Origin: Caulobacter sp. 17J65-9
GTDB lineage: Bacteria; Pseudomonadota; Alphaproteobacteria; Caulobacterales; Caulobacteraceae
Direction of reading: 5' to 3'
Length of the DNA: 64,000 nucleotides
Assembly (NCBI RefSeq): GCF_010975005.1
Contig: NZ_JAAIVC010000002.1
Coordinates: 1 to 64,000, forward strand
Both the position numbers and the translations under genes were made by a program. Each line of letters starts with the position of its first letter. Positions within the stretch are counted from its first letter, which is position 1. A model generated the notes under the pieces. The model worked only from the letters and a program-made list of their open reading frames with translations, made no database searches and had not been told where the DNA came from. Of this stretch, positions 22,979 through 33,077 are shown piece by piece.

Positions 22979-23737
22979 TCAGACCAGCGCCTCGGCGCTC
23001 AGGCCCGCCTTCCAGTCCTTGAAATTGACCGTCTCCTTGGGCGGGATCCGGCCCGGCGCGACCAGCTCGACGATGAGCGGGCCGATCTCCGAAGGATCGG
23101 GCAGCTTTTCCGGATCCTCGCCCGGATAGGCTTCGGCGCGCATGCGGGTGGCCATCTTGTCGGGATTGATCACGGCCACGCGGATCGAGGTGTTCTCGAC
23201 CTCGTCGCCCCAGCTGCGCACCAGGGCCTCCATGCCGGCCTTGGAGGCGGCGTAGGGGCCCCAGAAGGCGCGCGGGCGCTCGGCGGCGTTGGAGGTGAAG
23301 AACACCGCGCGCGCGGCGTCCGACTGCTTCAGCAGCGGCTCGAACGAGCGGATCATGCGGTAGACCGAGGTCAGGTTCACCGCCATCACCTTGGCCCACT
23401 GGCGCACGTCGAAGTGCGACACCGGCGAGAGCCCGCCCAGCATGCCGCCAGCGTGGACGATGATGTCCAGCTTGCCCCAGCGCTCGTAGACCGCGCCGCC
23501 CAGGCGATCGAGCGCGCTGGCGTCGGTCAGGTCGAAGGGCACCAGGGTGGCGCCTTCGCCGCCGGCCTTGCGGATGTCGTCGTCCAGCTCCTCGAGCCCG
23601 CCCTGCGTCTTGGCGCAGGCGATCACGTGCGCGCCGGCGGCGGCCAGGGCGAGGGCGGAGGCGCGGCCGATGCCGCGGGAGGCGCCGGTGACCAGGGCCA
23701 CGCGGCCGGCCAGGGGCTTGGAGGAAGAGTCGGTCAT
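22979..23737 (-). CDS. Short-chain dehydrogenase/reductase
   Basis: The 252-residue product is a classical SDR. It shows the NAD(P)-binding motif TGASRGIG (about residues 18-25), an NxG-like HAGG in place of NNAG, the catalytic YAASK (Tyr and Lys four apart) and NPDKMATRM after the active site. The serine of the triad is probably in FFTSNAA. The substrate cannot be told from sequence. It lies downstream of purF in the same direction, but a terminator separates the two, so co-transcription is doubtful. Confidence 0.9.
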   Translation of the reverse strand: MTDSSSKPLAGRVALVTGASRGIGRASALALAAAGAHVIACAKTQGGLEELDDDIRKAGGEGATLVPFDLTDASALDRLGGAVYERWGKLDIIVHAGGMLGGLSPVSHFDVRQWAKVMAVNLTSVYRMIRSFEPLLKQSDAARAVFFTSNAAERPRAFWGPYAASKAGMEALVRSWGDEVENTSIRVAVINPDKMATRMRAEAYPGEDPEKLPDPSEIGPLIVELVAPGRIPPKETVNFKDWKAGLSAEALV

Positions 23738-23771
23738 GGGCGGCTTCTACTCTTGTCGTCCCGGCAGAAGA

Positions 23772-23800
23772 AAGGCCCACGCGGTGTCCGCGCGGGCCTT
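23772..23800 (-). terminator. Terminator downstream of purF
   Basis: On the minus strand, a 13-base-pair stem with one non-Watson-Crick position (23788-23800 with 23772-23784) and a three-base loop is followed by a short T-rich stretch. It lies between the purF stop codon (23825) and the SDR start (23737). Confidence 0.7.
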
Positions 23801-23824
23801 CTTGCTCTGTTTCGGCTCAGGCGC

Positions 23825-25318
23825 TTACGCGCTGACCAGCAGCGACAGCTGGCGCTTCACCAGGTCGTCGCGGCCTTCGGCGATTTCGCGGTCCAGCAGG
23901 CGGGTCGGATAGTCGCCGGTGAAGTAGTGGTCGGTGAACTGCGGGGTGGCCGGGTCGCGCGGACCGGCCTCCATGGCCCAGTACAGGCCGTCGACCGACA
24001 GGAAGCCCAGGCTGTCCACCTCGAGCATCTGGCGCATCTCTTCCAGCGACTTGTTGGCCGCCAGCAGCTTGTCGCGGTCGGGCATGTCGATGCCGTAGAA
24101 GTCCGGCCACATGATCGGCGGCGAGGCCGAGCGCAAGTGCACTTCCTTGGCGCCGGCCTCGCGGACCATGCGCACGATCTTCACCGAGGTGGTGCCGCGC
24201 ACGATGGAGTCGTCGATCAGCACGACGCGCTTGCCGGCCAGCACGGCGCGGTTGGGGCTGTGCTTCATGCGCACGCCCAGCTCGCGCACGCCCTGCGTCG
24301 GCTGGATGAAGGTACGGCCCACATAGTGGTTGCGGATGATGCCCATCTCGAAGGGCAGGCCGCTCTCCTGGGCGTAGCCCAGCGCGGCCGGCACGCCGGA
24401 GTCCGGCACCGGCACGACCACGTCGGCCTCGACGCCCGATTCCTGCGAGATGCGGCGCCCCATGCGCTTGCGCACCTCGTAGACCGAGCGGCCGTTCACC
24501 ACGCTGTCGGGGCGGGCGAAGTAGACGTATTCGAACACGCACGGACGGGCGCGTTCGGCCGGGAACGGGCGCAGGCTCTCGATGCCGTTCTCGTCGATGA
24601 CCACGACTTCGCCGTGCTCGATGTCGCGGACGAACTTGGCGCCGATCATGTCGAGCGCGCAGGTCTCCGACGCCAGCACGTACTTGCCGTTCATCTCACC
24701 CAGCACCAGCGGGCGGATGCCCAGCGGGTCGCGCGCGCCGATCAGCTTCTTGTTGGTCAGGGCCACCAGGGCGTAGCCGCCCTCGATCTTCGACAGGGCC
24801 TCGACGAAGCGGTCGACGATCTTGGCCTTACGCGAGCGAGCGATCAGGTGGAGGATCGCCTCGGAGTCCGAGGTCGACTGGAAGATCGCGCCCTCGGCGA
24901 CCAGCTCCGAGCGGATGGTCGTGAAGTTGGTCAGGTTGCCGTTGTGGGCGATGGCGATGCCGCCGGTGTCCAGGTCGGCGAACATCGGCTGGACGTTGCG
25001 CAGGAACGAGCCGCCGGCGGTGGAATAGCGGGTGTGGCCGATGGCCGCGCGCCCGGGCAGGCGCTCCACCAGGTCGGCGCCGGTGAAGGCGTCGCCGACA
25101 TGGCCCATGTGGCGTTCGGTGTGGAAGCGGGCGCCGTCCGAGGAGGCGATGCCGCAGGCTTCCTGGCCGCGGTGCTGCAGGGCGTGCAGGCCCAGCGCGG
25201 CGATGGCGCTGGCGTCGGCGACGCCGAACACCCCGAAGACGCCGCACTCCAGGCGCGGGCGGTCGTCGTCCGGATCGCGCTCAAAGGTGGTGTGGACGTA
25301 CTCGCGGTGCTCACTCAT
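23825..25318 (-). CDS. purF: Amidophosphoribosyltransferase
   Basis: PurF catalyses the first committed step of purine synthesis, converting PRPP and glutamine to 5-phosphoribosylamine. The 497-residue protein has a propeptide of about 24 residues before Cys25 in LECGVFGVFG, the expected N-terminal nucleophile of the glutaminase domain after processing. Other motifs are HALQHRGQEACGI, GHTRYST, HNGNLTN and, in the phosphoribosyltransferase domain, VVLIDDSIVRGTTS (PRPP loop). The ATG at 25318 overlaps the cvpA stop by four bases, so purF is coupled to cvpA as in many proteobacteria. Confidence 0.97.
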   Translation of the reverse strand: MSEHREYVHTTFERDPDDDRPRLECGVFGVFGVADASAIAALGLHALQHRGQEACGIASSDGARFHTERHMGHVGDAFTGADLVERLPGRAAIGHTRYSTAGGSFLRNVQPMFADLDTGGIAIAHNGNLTNFTTIRSELVAEGAIFQSTSDSEAILHLIARSRKAKIVDRFVEALSKIEGGYALVALTNKKLIGARDPLGIRPLVLGEMNGKYVLASETCALDMIGAKFVRDIEHGEVVVIDENGIESLRPFPAERARPCVFEYVYFARPDSVVNGRSVYEVRKRMGRRISQESGVEADVVVPVPDSGVPAALGYAQESGLPFEMGIIRNHYVGRTFIQPTQGVRELGVRMKHSPNRAVLAGKRVVLIDDSIVRGTTSVKIVRMVREAGAKEVHLRSASPPIMWPDFYGIDMPDRDKLLAANKSLEEMRQMLEVDSLGFLSVDGLYWAMEAGPRDPATPQFTDHYFTGDYPTRLLDREIAEGRDDLVKRQLSLLVSA

Positions 25319-25938
25319 CGGGACTTCTCCACCAGCGCGTCCATACGGTCGCGCTCACGCCGGTCGTATTCGGCGCGCTCCTTAGTTTTCGAATGCGGCT
25401 TAGACGAGGCGCCCACCCGGACAGAATGTTCCACCTTCGGAGCAATCTTGTCGGCCAGCTTGGCGCCTCCGGGCAGGATCGCCTGGATGCCTTTCGCGGC
25501 GGCCACCGACACCGGATAGACCGCCGCGCCCCGGTACCAGCCGGGAATTCGATCGTGGGGCACGTAGCCGAACATCAGCAGATGAACCATGCCCAGGAAC
25601 ACAAGGGTCCGCGCCACGCCGAAGCCGACGCCGACGCTGCGGTCCAGCCCGCCCAGACGCTCGGTCTGGCGCAGCTTCTGGCCAGCCCAGGCGCCCAGCA
25701 GGCGCACCACGGCGTAGACCAGCACCGCGACCACCAGGAAGGCGGCGATGGTGCCCAGGAAGTCCGGGTCGACCAGCTTGCGGCCCAAGGGCGCGGTCAG
25801 CGGCAGGGCGAGGGCGGCCATCAGGCCGGCGAACAGGAAGGCGAACAGGGTGACGATCTCGCGCGCGCCGCCGCGCACGAAGCCGGCCATGGCCGACACG
25901 ATCAGCACCACCAGGGCGAAGACGTCGAAGGCGGTCAT
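25315..25938 (-). CDS. cvpA: CvpA family membrane protein
   Basis: The 207-residue protein has four predicted membrane helices in the first 130 residues (FDVFALVVLIVSAMAGFVRG, FAFLFAGLMAALALPL, AFLVVAVLVYAVVRLLG, ARTLVFLGMVHLLMFGYV) and a charged cytoplasmic C-terminal tail of about 70 residues (HSKTKERAEYDRRERDR). CvpA is linked to envelope homeostasis and colicin V production in enterobacteria. Its position between radA and purF with four-base overlaps on both sides is the usual proteobacterial cvpA-purF pairing. Confidence 0.92.
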   Translation of the reverse strand: MTAFDVFALVVLIVSAMAGFVRGGAREIVTLFAFLFAGLMAALALPLTAPLGRKLVDPDFLGTIAAFLVVAVLVYAVVRLLGAWAGQKLRQTERLGGLDRSVGVGFGVARTLVFLGMVHLLMFGYVPHDRIPGWYRGAAVYPVSVAAAKGIQAILPGGAKLADKIAPKVEHSVRVGASSKPHSKTKERAEYDRRERDRMDALVEKSR

Positions 25939-27317
25939 GCGGCGGCTCCCTTAGGCCACTCGCTTTCGGCGATCCGCCGGACCGCCTCCGCCAGCCGGCC
26001 GACGGCCGTGACGGGCAGGGGCGAGGTCTCGGCCGCGGCGGTCGGGGCGAGCGCCTGAGAGAAACCAAGCTTGGCCGCTTCTTTCAAGCGCGCCTCCATG
26101 CGTCCCACCCCTCGAACCTCGCCTGAAAGGCTGATTTCGCCGAAAACGACGCAGCCCTGTGGCAACGGCGCCTCAAGCGCCGAGGAGGCGAGGGCGGCCG
26201 CCGCCGCTAGATCTGCGGCCGGCTCGTTGATCCGCAACCCGCCTGCGACATTGAGGTAGACGTCGCGATTGCCGAATTGAAGGCCGCAGCGCGCTTCGAG
26301 CACGGCCAGGACCATGGCCAGGCGCCCGGAATCCCAGCCGACCACCGCGCGACGCGGCGTGCCGTAGGCCGAGGGCGCCACAAGGGCCTGGAATTCGACC
26401 AGCACCGGGCGTGAGCCCTCGATGCCGGCGAATACGGCCGCGCCGGCCGCCCGCTCGCCGCCTTCGCCGAGGAACAGGGCCGAGGGGTTGGCGACTTCGC
26501 GAAGGCCGCTGTCGCCCATTTCGAACACGCCGATCTCGTCGGTGGCGCCGAAGCGGTTCTTGGCCGCGCGCAGCACGCGGAACGGATAGCCGCGCTCGCC
26601 CTCGAAGGAGAGCACGGCGTCGACCATGTGCTCGACCACGCGCGGACCGGCGATCTGGCCGTCCTTGGTGACGTGGCCGACCAGAACCACCGCGATGCGC
26701 TTTTTCTTGGCCAGCCGCACCAGCTCGCCGGCGCAGGCGCGCACCTGCGTCACCGAACCCGGGCCGGCCTCGTGGGCGTCGCTCCACAGGGTCTGGATGG
26801 AGTCGATGATCACCAGGTCGAACTGGTCGCGCTTCAGGGCGTCGAGGATGTCGCGCACCGAGGTCTCGGCCGCCAGGTTCACCGGGGCCTGGGCCAGGCC
26901 CATGCGCTGGGCGCGCGAGCGCACCTGCTCGACCGCCTCTTCGCCCGACACGTAGGCGACCTTGGCGCCGCGGAGCGCCGCCTGGCCGACCACCTGCATC
27001 AGCAGGGTCGACTTGCCCACGCCCGGATCGCCGCCCAGCAGGATGGCCGAGCCCGGCACCACGCCGCCGCCGCACACCCGGTCGAACTCGGCCACGCCGG
27101 TCTCGATGCGCGGCGGCTCGGGCGTTTCGGCCTGCAGGGTCTCGAAGGCGAGGCCGCGGGTGCGGGTGGCCTTGGTGGTGGCCAGCGCGCCCGGCTGGCG
27201 CGCGCCGACTTCCTCGACCAGGCTGTTCCACTGGCCGCAGGCGTCGCAGCGCCCGGACCACTTGGCGTGGACCGCGCCGCAGGACTGGCAGACGTAAGCC
27301 GCGCCGTCACGCGCCAT
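25935..27317 (-). CDS. radA: DNA repair protein RadA
   Basis: RadA (Sms) is a RecA-like branch-migration ATPase acting in recombination repair. The 460-residue product has an N-terminal four-cysteine zinc finger (Cys10, Cys13, Cys24, Cys27), Walker A GGDPGVGKSTLL, Walker B-type LVIIDSIQTL, the family-specific KNRFG motif and a C-terminal Lon-protease-like domain without the catalytic serine (MARLKEAAKLGF-type helix near the end). It is the first gene of the radA-cvpA-purF operon; the cvpA start overlaps its stop by four bases. Confidence 0.97.
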   Translation of the reverse strand: MARDGAAYVCQSCGAVHAKWSGRCDACGQWNSLVEEVGARQPGALATTKATRTRGLAFETLQAETPEPPRIETGVAEFDRVCGGGVVPGSAILLGGDPGVGKSTLLMQVVGQAALRGAKVAYVSGEEAVEQVRSRAQRMGLAQAPVNLAAETSVRDILDALKRDQFDLVIIDSIQTLWSDAHEAGPGSVTQVRACAGELVRLAKKKRIAVVLVGHVTKDGQIAGPRVVEHMVDAVLSFEGERGYPFRVLRAAKNRFGATDEIGVFEMGDSGLREVANPSALFLGEGGERAAGAAVFAGIEGSRPVLVEFQALVAPSAYGTPRRAVVGWDSGRLAMVLAVLEARCGLQFGNRDVYLNVAGGLRINEPAADLAAAAALASSALEAPLPQGCVVFGEISLSGEVRGVGRMEARLKEAAKLGFSQALAPTAAAETSPLPVTAVGRLAEAVRRIAESEWPKGAAA

Positions 27318-27524
27318 GGGGGACTAGTCTCCGGGGACGGAGGAATTTCGCCTGATTCGCGGGCGGATGGTTCCGCATTCGTTCGCCGCGCGAAAGGGGT
27401 CTGCGTGCCGCGGTTCGAAGCTGTGGTTCCGCAGCGACCGTGGGCTGCAACCCTTTCACCCGAAAAAGCGAACGCGCCGAGGGGCTTGGCCGTGTAGGCT
27501 CAGACGAAGCGGTGGGAGAAGCGC

Positions 27525-28118
27525 GTGTTCATTGTGGATCGACTGTCCGGCCTGCTGCGCACGCCCAGCCTCGAGTGGGAGCGGATCGCCGAGGCGCCCG
27601 GGCCGCTCTGGGCCCTGGCGCTGAGCGTGGTCATGGCGTCGGTCGCCGCGCTCGGACTGCAGTTCCTGATCCCGACCGGCGCCGTGGCCTGGGCGGGGCG
27701 CGACTACGCCGGCTTCTACGCCGCGGCGGCCGTGCATGTGTCGGCGAGCGTTGTCCTGATCATGCTGGTCGCGCGCCTGCTGCAGGGGCGCGCCAGCGCC
27801 TCGCAGGCCCTGGCGCTGGTCGGCTGGGCCGGGCCGGCCTTCTGGCTGGGCGTCGCCCTGACCTCGTGGAGCGACCTGCTCGCCGCCATCCTGTTCCTCT
27901 ACGCCACCTACCAGCTGTTCGTGGGCCTGCCGCGCGTACTGAAGACGTCCGAGGCGGCGGGCGCGGCCTTGCCGATCCTGGTGTTCTGCGCCCTGGTCGC
28001 GTCCGCGGCGACGGCGACCAAGGTGCGCGACGCGATCGCGCCCGACCTGACGAAGGACGCGCAGGCGCAGAGCGTCGTGCTGCCTGGCGTTGCGGCTTAT
28101 TCCACCGCGCCGAGGTAG
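27525..28118 (+). CDS. Yip1-family membrane protein
   Basis: The 197-residue protein has five predicted membrane segments and the family start FIVDRLSGLLRTPSLEWERI, typical of bacterial Yip1-domain proteins of unknown function. The GTG at 27525 is the only plausible start. Its last residues (YSTAPR) and its stop codon at 28116-28118 are encoded inside a copy of the antisense of the alr 3' end, so the gene seems to have been convergent with, and overlapping, alr before the insertion described at 28143-30082. Confidence 0.82.
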   Translation: MFIVDRLSGLLRTPSLEWERIAEAPGPLWALALSVVMASVAALGLQFLIPTGAVAWAGRDYAGFYAAAAVHVSASVVLIMLVARLLQGRASASQALALVGWAGPAFWLGVALTSWSDLLAAILFLYATYQLFVGLPRVLKTSEAAGAALPILVFCALVASAATATKVRDAIAPDLTKDAQAQSVVLPGVAAYSTAPR

Positions 28119-28142
28119 CGGCGCTCGACCCGTGGACCGATG
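28101..28142. repeat. Left copy of a 42-base direct repeat, remnant alr 3' end
   Basis: This stretch matches 30083-30124 at 39 of 42 positions. Read on the minus strand it encodes [14 protein letters not shown] followed by TAA, the C terminus of alanine racemase, detached from any alr gene. The three differences from the intact alr end are all at third codon positions and silent. Confidence 0.9.
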
Positions 28143-28168
28143 GGGCCGCTGGCCGCCGCCCTGCGACG

Positions 28169-30033
28169 TCAGCGCGGTGGCGATATCCGAGCGATCGCAG
28201 CGCTACCGTTCCAGTTCAGGACCAGGGATGCCTCATGGCTGTCGGCGTCGGGGACTAGATGGATTTCCTCTGCACGCGTACAGGAAACGAGTTCGTCCCC
28301 TGAGTTCGCATCCCAAACTCCAACGCCGCCAGCCCGAACCGAGCTCCCTTTGAGTGCAAGCGTGAGCGCGCCGAGGGATGCGTAAGACATGGTGGCGTTG
28401 CTTCCCAGGTCCGCGATCTCGCGCCTTCCCGCGACGTCCCACAAGATGGTGTGAGGCTCGCCTGCGGCCCTACGGTCGATGCGAACCGCGCTCCGTCGTC
28501 CGAGAACTCTCCGTCGGACGTGGAGCTCTTTTCGCCGAGGTCGGCCAGGCGGACACCATTGTCGAGATCCCAGAGCGTGGGCTGCTCGTCGCCGTCGATC
28601 GCCAGGAACCGCTCGTCAGCCGAAAATGTGAGGTCCGCGAACCGCTGGTGCCGGCCGGTGACGACGTGCTTTCCGTCCCGTGCCCTCCAGAGCTCGGTCG
28701 CCCCCTTCGCCCGGCTCAGGACAACCCAGGAGTCGCCAGGCGAAAGCTCAAAGTAGTCGTTTCCGGTGATGTCGCTGTCCGCGTGCACGGCGCCTAGCTC
28801 TCGAATTGGGCGGCCAGTACGGGTGTTCCACAACGTAAGGACGCCGAAACGGTCACGCGCGATGAGACGCTCGCCGTCCTGTGTGAACAGGAACTCTTTT
28901 GGCGCACTGACTTCGGGATGTCCGAGTTCGTCGTACCAAGGCGGCTCGATCTCGGCGGACTTCGTAAAAGCCCCAAGCTGGGCGAGCCGCCGCCGTTTGG
29001 CGAGGTCCCAGAGAACCGCGTTTCCGTCCGGATAGCGCGCGATGAGGGTGCGGCCGTCCGGGGCGAGGCGTACCCGGAACTTGTCGACCATCTTAGGAGG
29101 GTCGGCTACGCGGCCCAGGTTCAGATGGACTTGGCCGGTGCGTACGTCGAGGACCGCGACTCGTCCGTCCTCTGAAGGCGTCACGACGTAAGTTCCATCG
29201 GCGGTGAACGGCTGACCTGTACGATGCTCCCACAGGTCGCCCGGATCGCCCCCTGTCGCCAGTTGGCGACCGGTGTGGGCGTCCCAGAGCGCCACCCCTG
29301 GAGCGCCCCAAGGGCCGGCCGTGATCAGGCGATCGCCCGTTCGATTGTACAGAGCGCTCGTATCCTCGACGAAGGTCGCGAGCAGGCGGCCGTTCGACAC
29401 GTCCCAGAGCTCGGACCGACCTCCCAGGATGTCGACGATGAGGCTGCGCCCGTCCGGCGACCGATCCACGGAGGCTTTGCCAGGATCGCCCTGCATGGAG
29501 GTGAGGAGAGCGCCAGTATGGCTGTCGTGGATTGCGATTCGACCGTCGAGCGTGCGTGAGACGATGCGGGAGGCGTCATCCGTGAGCTGTACCGAGCTAC
29601 CGTTGAACGGTACGGCGGGAACCGTAGCGACGGGCTCCCCGGTCAAGGTGTCCCAGAGCACGACGGGCTGCACCTCGCTTGACCACAGCTCGTAGCGGCG
29701 GTCCCGAGAAGCGCTCCAATACTCCCATCGATCTGTAGGTGGCGTGCTCGGATAGAGTTCGCGAAGGAGCCGTCCCGTGCGGGTTTCCCAGAGACGCACC
29801 GGGCCGTGTCCATGCCCTCGAGACCGAATGCTCCTGCGATCCGCCACGAAAGTGAACCCGTCGACGTCCTCGAGAACGACAGGCGTCTGAACGGACCACC
29901 CTGCCGTGGTCGCAGCTTCAGTGACTGAGCAGACAGGCGTGTCCTGCGCGTTGGCTGCGTCCGCCCAGGCGAATGCGACCACGCTAGCGAGAAGCGCGCG
30001 TCGCCACGATGCTTCGAAGACTTTCCCCCACAT
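28169..30033 (-). pseudogene. Exported WD40-type beta-propeller protein, frameshifted near its 3' end
   Basis: The product starts with a signal peptide (cleavage likely after ANAQ, about residue 30) and carries about twelve LWDxxTGxxL-type WD40/PQQ-like blade ends, e.g. VRLWETRTGRLL, VALWDAHTGRQL and LTLWNTRTGRPI. The frame open from 30033 runs to 28255 (592 residues), but after about 28470 it loses the repeat pattern. The repeats resume in another frame (ILWDVAGRREIADLG, VGVWDANSGDEL) that stops at 28169. One frameshift around 28445-28475 therefore removes the last two blades. Codon choice looks less GC-biased than in the neighbours. It lies within a segment bounded by duplicated alr ends. 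No enzyme domain was recognised. Confidence 0.75.
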
Positions 30034-30078
30034 GCTCGCAGGAGACTGGCCGAACGCCGTGCGGTCAAGCTTGCGGCG

Positions 30079-31185
30079 TCAGTCCACCGCGCCGAGGTAG
30101 CGCCGCTCGACCCGCGGGCCGATGCGGGTCAGCAGCTCGTAGGCGATGGTGCCGGCGCGGGCGGCGGCCGTGTCGACCGGCAGGTTCGGGCCAAACAGCT
30201 CGACGCGCTCGCCCGGGCGGGCGTCGTCGCAACCGGTGACGTCGACGGTCGTCAGGTCCATGGACACGCGGCCGAGCAAGGCGCGCTCGGCGCCGGCGAA
30301 CCAGACCGCGCCGTTGGGCGAATTGGCGCGCAGGACGCCGTCGGCGTAGCCGATGCCGACGGTGGCGGCGCGGGTGGGCTGGGCGGCCGTCCAGCCGCCG
30401 CCGTAGCCGACCGTCTCGCCCGGGGGCACGGCGCGCACCTGCAGGATCTCGGCCTCCAGGGTGGCGACCGCCTTCACGCGCGGGTCGAAGCGCTCCTCCG
30501 GCCCGCCGCCGTAGAGGGTGACCCCCGGACGGGTCAGGTCGAACAGGTAGTCGTCGCCCAGGAAGCTGCCGCCGGAATTGGCCAGGCTGGCGCGGGCGTT
30601 GGGGAACAGGGCGGCGGCCTCGGCGAAACGGCCGCGCTGGCGCCGGTTCATCGGATTGCCCGGCTCGCCGCCGCAGGCCAGGTGGCTCATCACCATGCGC
30701 ACGTCCAGGCCCGACAGCCGGTCGGGCGACAGGGCCATGGCCTCCAGCTCCTCGGGCCGCACGCCCAGCCGGTTCATGCCGGTGTCGACGTGCAGCGCCG
30801 CGGGGAGCACGCCGGTCCCGCGCGAATAGGCTTGCCAGGCCGCGGCTTGCGCGACGCTGCTGAGAACCGGGATCAGGTCGGCGGCGTGCAGGCGGGCGGC
30901 CTGGCCGTCCGGGCAGCCGTCCAGCACGTAGATGGTCGCTGGCCGGTCCGGGCCTAGGGCCTCGCGCAGGTGTTCGCCGCCGGCCACCCGCGCGGTGAAG
31001 AAGGTGCGCGCGCCCTCGGCCCACAGCCGGCGCGCCACCGGCGCCGCGCCCATGCCGTAGCCGTCCGCCTTCACCACCGGAGCGACCTCGGCGCGTCCGG
31101 ACTGGCCGATCAGCAGGCGGTAGTTGGCGGCGAGCGCGTCGAGATCGACGGTCAGGCGGGCGGTCGCCGGGGCGTAGGACATCAA
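30079..31185 (-). CDS. alr: Alanine racemase
   Basis: Alr converts L-alanine to D-alanine for peptidoglycan, using PLP. The 368-residue product has the PLP-lysine motif [10 protein letters not shown] (Lys39), [10 protein letters not shown], a GIGYADG segment with the second catalytic tyrosine and [13 protein letters not shown]. The tail [14 protein letters not shown] is repeated as a detached remnant at 28098-28142. The adjacent upstream gene in the same direction is dnaB, 82 bases away. A second in-frame ATG one codon later could also serve as start. Confidence 0.96.
   Translation of the reverse strand: MMSYAPATARLTVDLDALAANYRLLIGQSGRAEVAPVVKADGYGMGAAPVARRLWAEGARTFFTARVAGGEHLREALGPDRPATIYVLDGCPDGQAARLHAADLIPVLSSVAQAAAWQAYSRGTGVLPAALHVDTGMNRLGVRPEELEAMALSPDRLSGLDVRMVMSHLACGGEPGNPMNRRQRGRFAEAAALFPNARASLANSGGSFLGDDYLFDLTRPGVTLYGGGPEERFDPRVKAVATLEAEILQVRAVPPGETVGYGGGWTAAQPTRAATVGIGYADGVLRANSPNGAVWFAGAERALLGRVSMDLTTVDVTGCDDARPGERVELFGPNLPVDTAAARAGTIAYELLTRIGPRVERRYLGAVD
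30083..30124. repeat. Right copy of the 42-base direct repeat (functional alr 3' end)
   Basis: This is the coding end of the intact alr gene and the partner of 28101-28142. The mismatches fall at 30103, 30115 and 30118. The segment between the two copies holds the WD40-type gene. Confidence 0.9.
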
Positions 31186-31267
31186 GGGGACTCGAAGGGG
31201 GGAGGCGGGCCCTGTCCTATCCGCCCGCGCGGCGGAAGCGAAGGGGCCCGCGTGCGGCGAACCGCCC

Positions 31268-32773
31268 TTATTCGTAGTTCTGGTAGTTGTCGAAGCGGCC
31301 GTCGCGGGCCAGGTTGCCGAAGCGGACGGTGTTGTCGTCGAACGACAGGCGCACGGTGCCGATGGGACCGTGACGCTGCTTGCCGATGACCACTTCGGCC
31401 ACGCCCTTCATGCGGTCCATGTTCTCCTGCCAGGTCAGGTGCTCGGGCGTGCCCTCGCGCGGCTCGGAGCGGCCCAGGTAGTAGGCCTCGCGGTACACGA
31501 ACATGACGGCGTCGGCGTCCTGCTCGATCGAGCCGGATTCACGAAGGTCGGACAGCTGCGGACGCTTGTCCTCGCGCTGTTCGACCTGACGCGACAGCTG
31601 CGACAGGGCGATGACCGGAACCGCCAGTTCCTTGGCCAGGGACTTCAGGCCCATGGTGATTTCCGAGACTTCCTGCACGCGGCCCTGGCCCTGCTTGTGC
31701 TCGGAGGCGGTGACCAGCTGCAGGTAGTCGACCACGATCAGGTCCAGGCCGACCTGGCGCTTCAGGCGGCGCGCGCGGGCGGTCAGCTTGGAGATCGAGA
31801 TGCCGCCGGTGTCGTCGATGTAGAACGGGCTTTCCTGGATCTCGATGGCGGCGTCGCGCAGGCGGCCGAACTCGGAGGCGTCGATCTCGCCCTTACGCAG
31901 CTTGTCCGAGGACACGCCCGAGGCGTCGGCCAGCATACGCATGGCCAGCTGTTCGGCGCTCATTTCCAGCGAGTAGAAGGCCACCACGCCGCCGCGCACG
32001 GTCTTGCGCGTGCCGTCCGGCTGCATCTCGTAGGCGTAGTTGCGGGCGATGTTGAAGGCGATGTTGGTGGCGAGCGCCGTCTTACCCATCGACGGGCGGC
32101 CGGCGAGGATCAGCAAGTCGGACGGGTGCAGGCCGCCGAGCTTTTGGTCCAGGTCGATCAGGCCGGTGGAGATGCCGGCCAGGCCGCCGTCGCGCTCGAA
32201 CGCCTCGGCCGCCATCTCGACGGCGCCCTTCACCGCGTCGCCGAAGCTGACGAAGCCGGTCGAGGACGAGCCGCTCTCGGCCAGGACGTAGAGCTGCTGT
32301 TCGGCGCTCTCGATCTGGTCGCGCGCGGTCTTCGGATCCGGGTCGCCGCCCTCGATGGCCACCTTGGAGATCTCGCCGCCGATGCGGATCAGGTCGCGAC
32401 GCAGCGCCAGGTCGTAGATCAGGGTGGAGTAGTCGAAGGCGTTGGCCGCCGGCGGCGCGCGGTCGACCAGGTCGGCCAGGTAGCGCAGGCCGCCCAGCTC
32501 CTCGAACGCCGGGTCGCGCTTGAAGCGCTCCATCAGCACCACCGGCTCGGCCAGCATGCCCTTGCGTACGTGGTCTTCCACGGCGGTGTAGAGCCGCTGG
32601 TGGAACGGCTCGTAGAAGTGGCGCGCCGACAGGGTGTCGGGCAGGCGCTCGTAGGCCGAGTTGTCGAACAGCAGGATGCCGAGCAGGGCCTGCTCGACTT
32701 CGAGGTTGTGCGGCAGCTGGGTGATCGCGGAACCGTCCGCGGCCACCCCCGGAGCGAAGGCGGGGAGCGTCAT
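31268..32773 (-). CDS. dnaB: Replicative DNA helicase DnaB
   Basis: DnaB is the hexameric helicase of the replication fork. The 501-residue protein has the N-terminal domain starting [16 protein letters not shown], Walker [15 protein letters not shown], Walker [12 protein letters not shown], the arginine-rich DnaB motif near [10 protein letters not shown] and the C-terminal [13 protein letters not shown]-type segment followed by [16 protein letters not shown]. No intein is present. The order rpsF-rpsR-rplI ... dnaB-alr-radA is common in proteobacteria; here the ribosomal genes lie 7.5 kb away with other genes in between. Confidence 0.98.
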   Translation of the reverse strand: MTLPAFAPGVAADGSAITQLPHNLEVEQALLGILLFDNSAYERLPDTLSARHFYEPFHQRLYTAVEDHVRKGMLAEPVVLMERFKRDPAFEELGGLRYLADLVDRAPPAANAFDYSTLIYDLALRRDLIRIGGEISKVAIEGGDPDPKTARDQIESAEQQLYVLAESGSSSTGFVSFGDAVKGAVEMAAEAFERDGGLAGISTGLIDLDQKLGGLHPSDLLILAGRPSMGKTALATNIAFNIARNYAYEMQPDGTRKTVRGGVVAFYSLEMSAEQLAMRMLADASGVSSDKLRKGEIDASEFGRLRDAAIEIQESPFYIDDTGGISISKLTARARRLKRQVGLDLIVVDYLQLVTASEHKQGQGRVQEVSEITMGLKSLAKELAVPVIALSQLSRQVEQREDKRPQLSDLRESGSIEQDADAVMFVYREAYYLGRSEPREGTPEHLTWQENMDRMKGVAEVVIGKQRHGPIGTVRLSFDDNTVRFGNLARDGRFDNYQNYE

Positions 32774-33077
32774 GGGCGAAAGGCATACCGGAGCCTGCCG
32801 CGCAGGCGAGTCGGCGACGCGCCGCAGCCGTTAACAATTGGCCCTGTCCTGTGGATGTTCTCCTTTCGGCGCAAGGCCCGGGCGTTCGGCGAACGCCGGG
32901 CGGCGCGGTGTCGCAGGCCGTCCACCAAGCGGACTTGCGGCTATGGAGACCTTTGCGGACGCTTCGTGCGGACCAGGTTCACCGCAAATCGTCCGGGTTG
33001 GTCGCGGTCGGCTTTCCCCGTGTGCAGCCAGGATTTGAAGTCCGCCTTCGGACGCGTGGTCCGCGCGGGGAGCCGCA
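32774..33077. other. 304-base divergent intergenic region
   Basis: This region separates dnaB (minus) from the phospholipase-like gene (plus) and must hold both promoters. Overlapping frames here are arginine/glycine-rich shadows. A GTTAAC sits about 60 bases upstream of dnaB. I see no RNA structure, repeat or coding frame. Confidence 0.5.
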
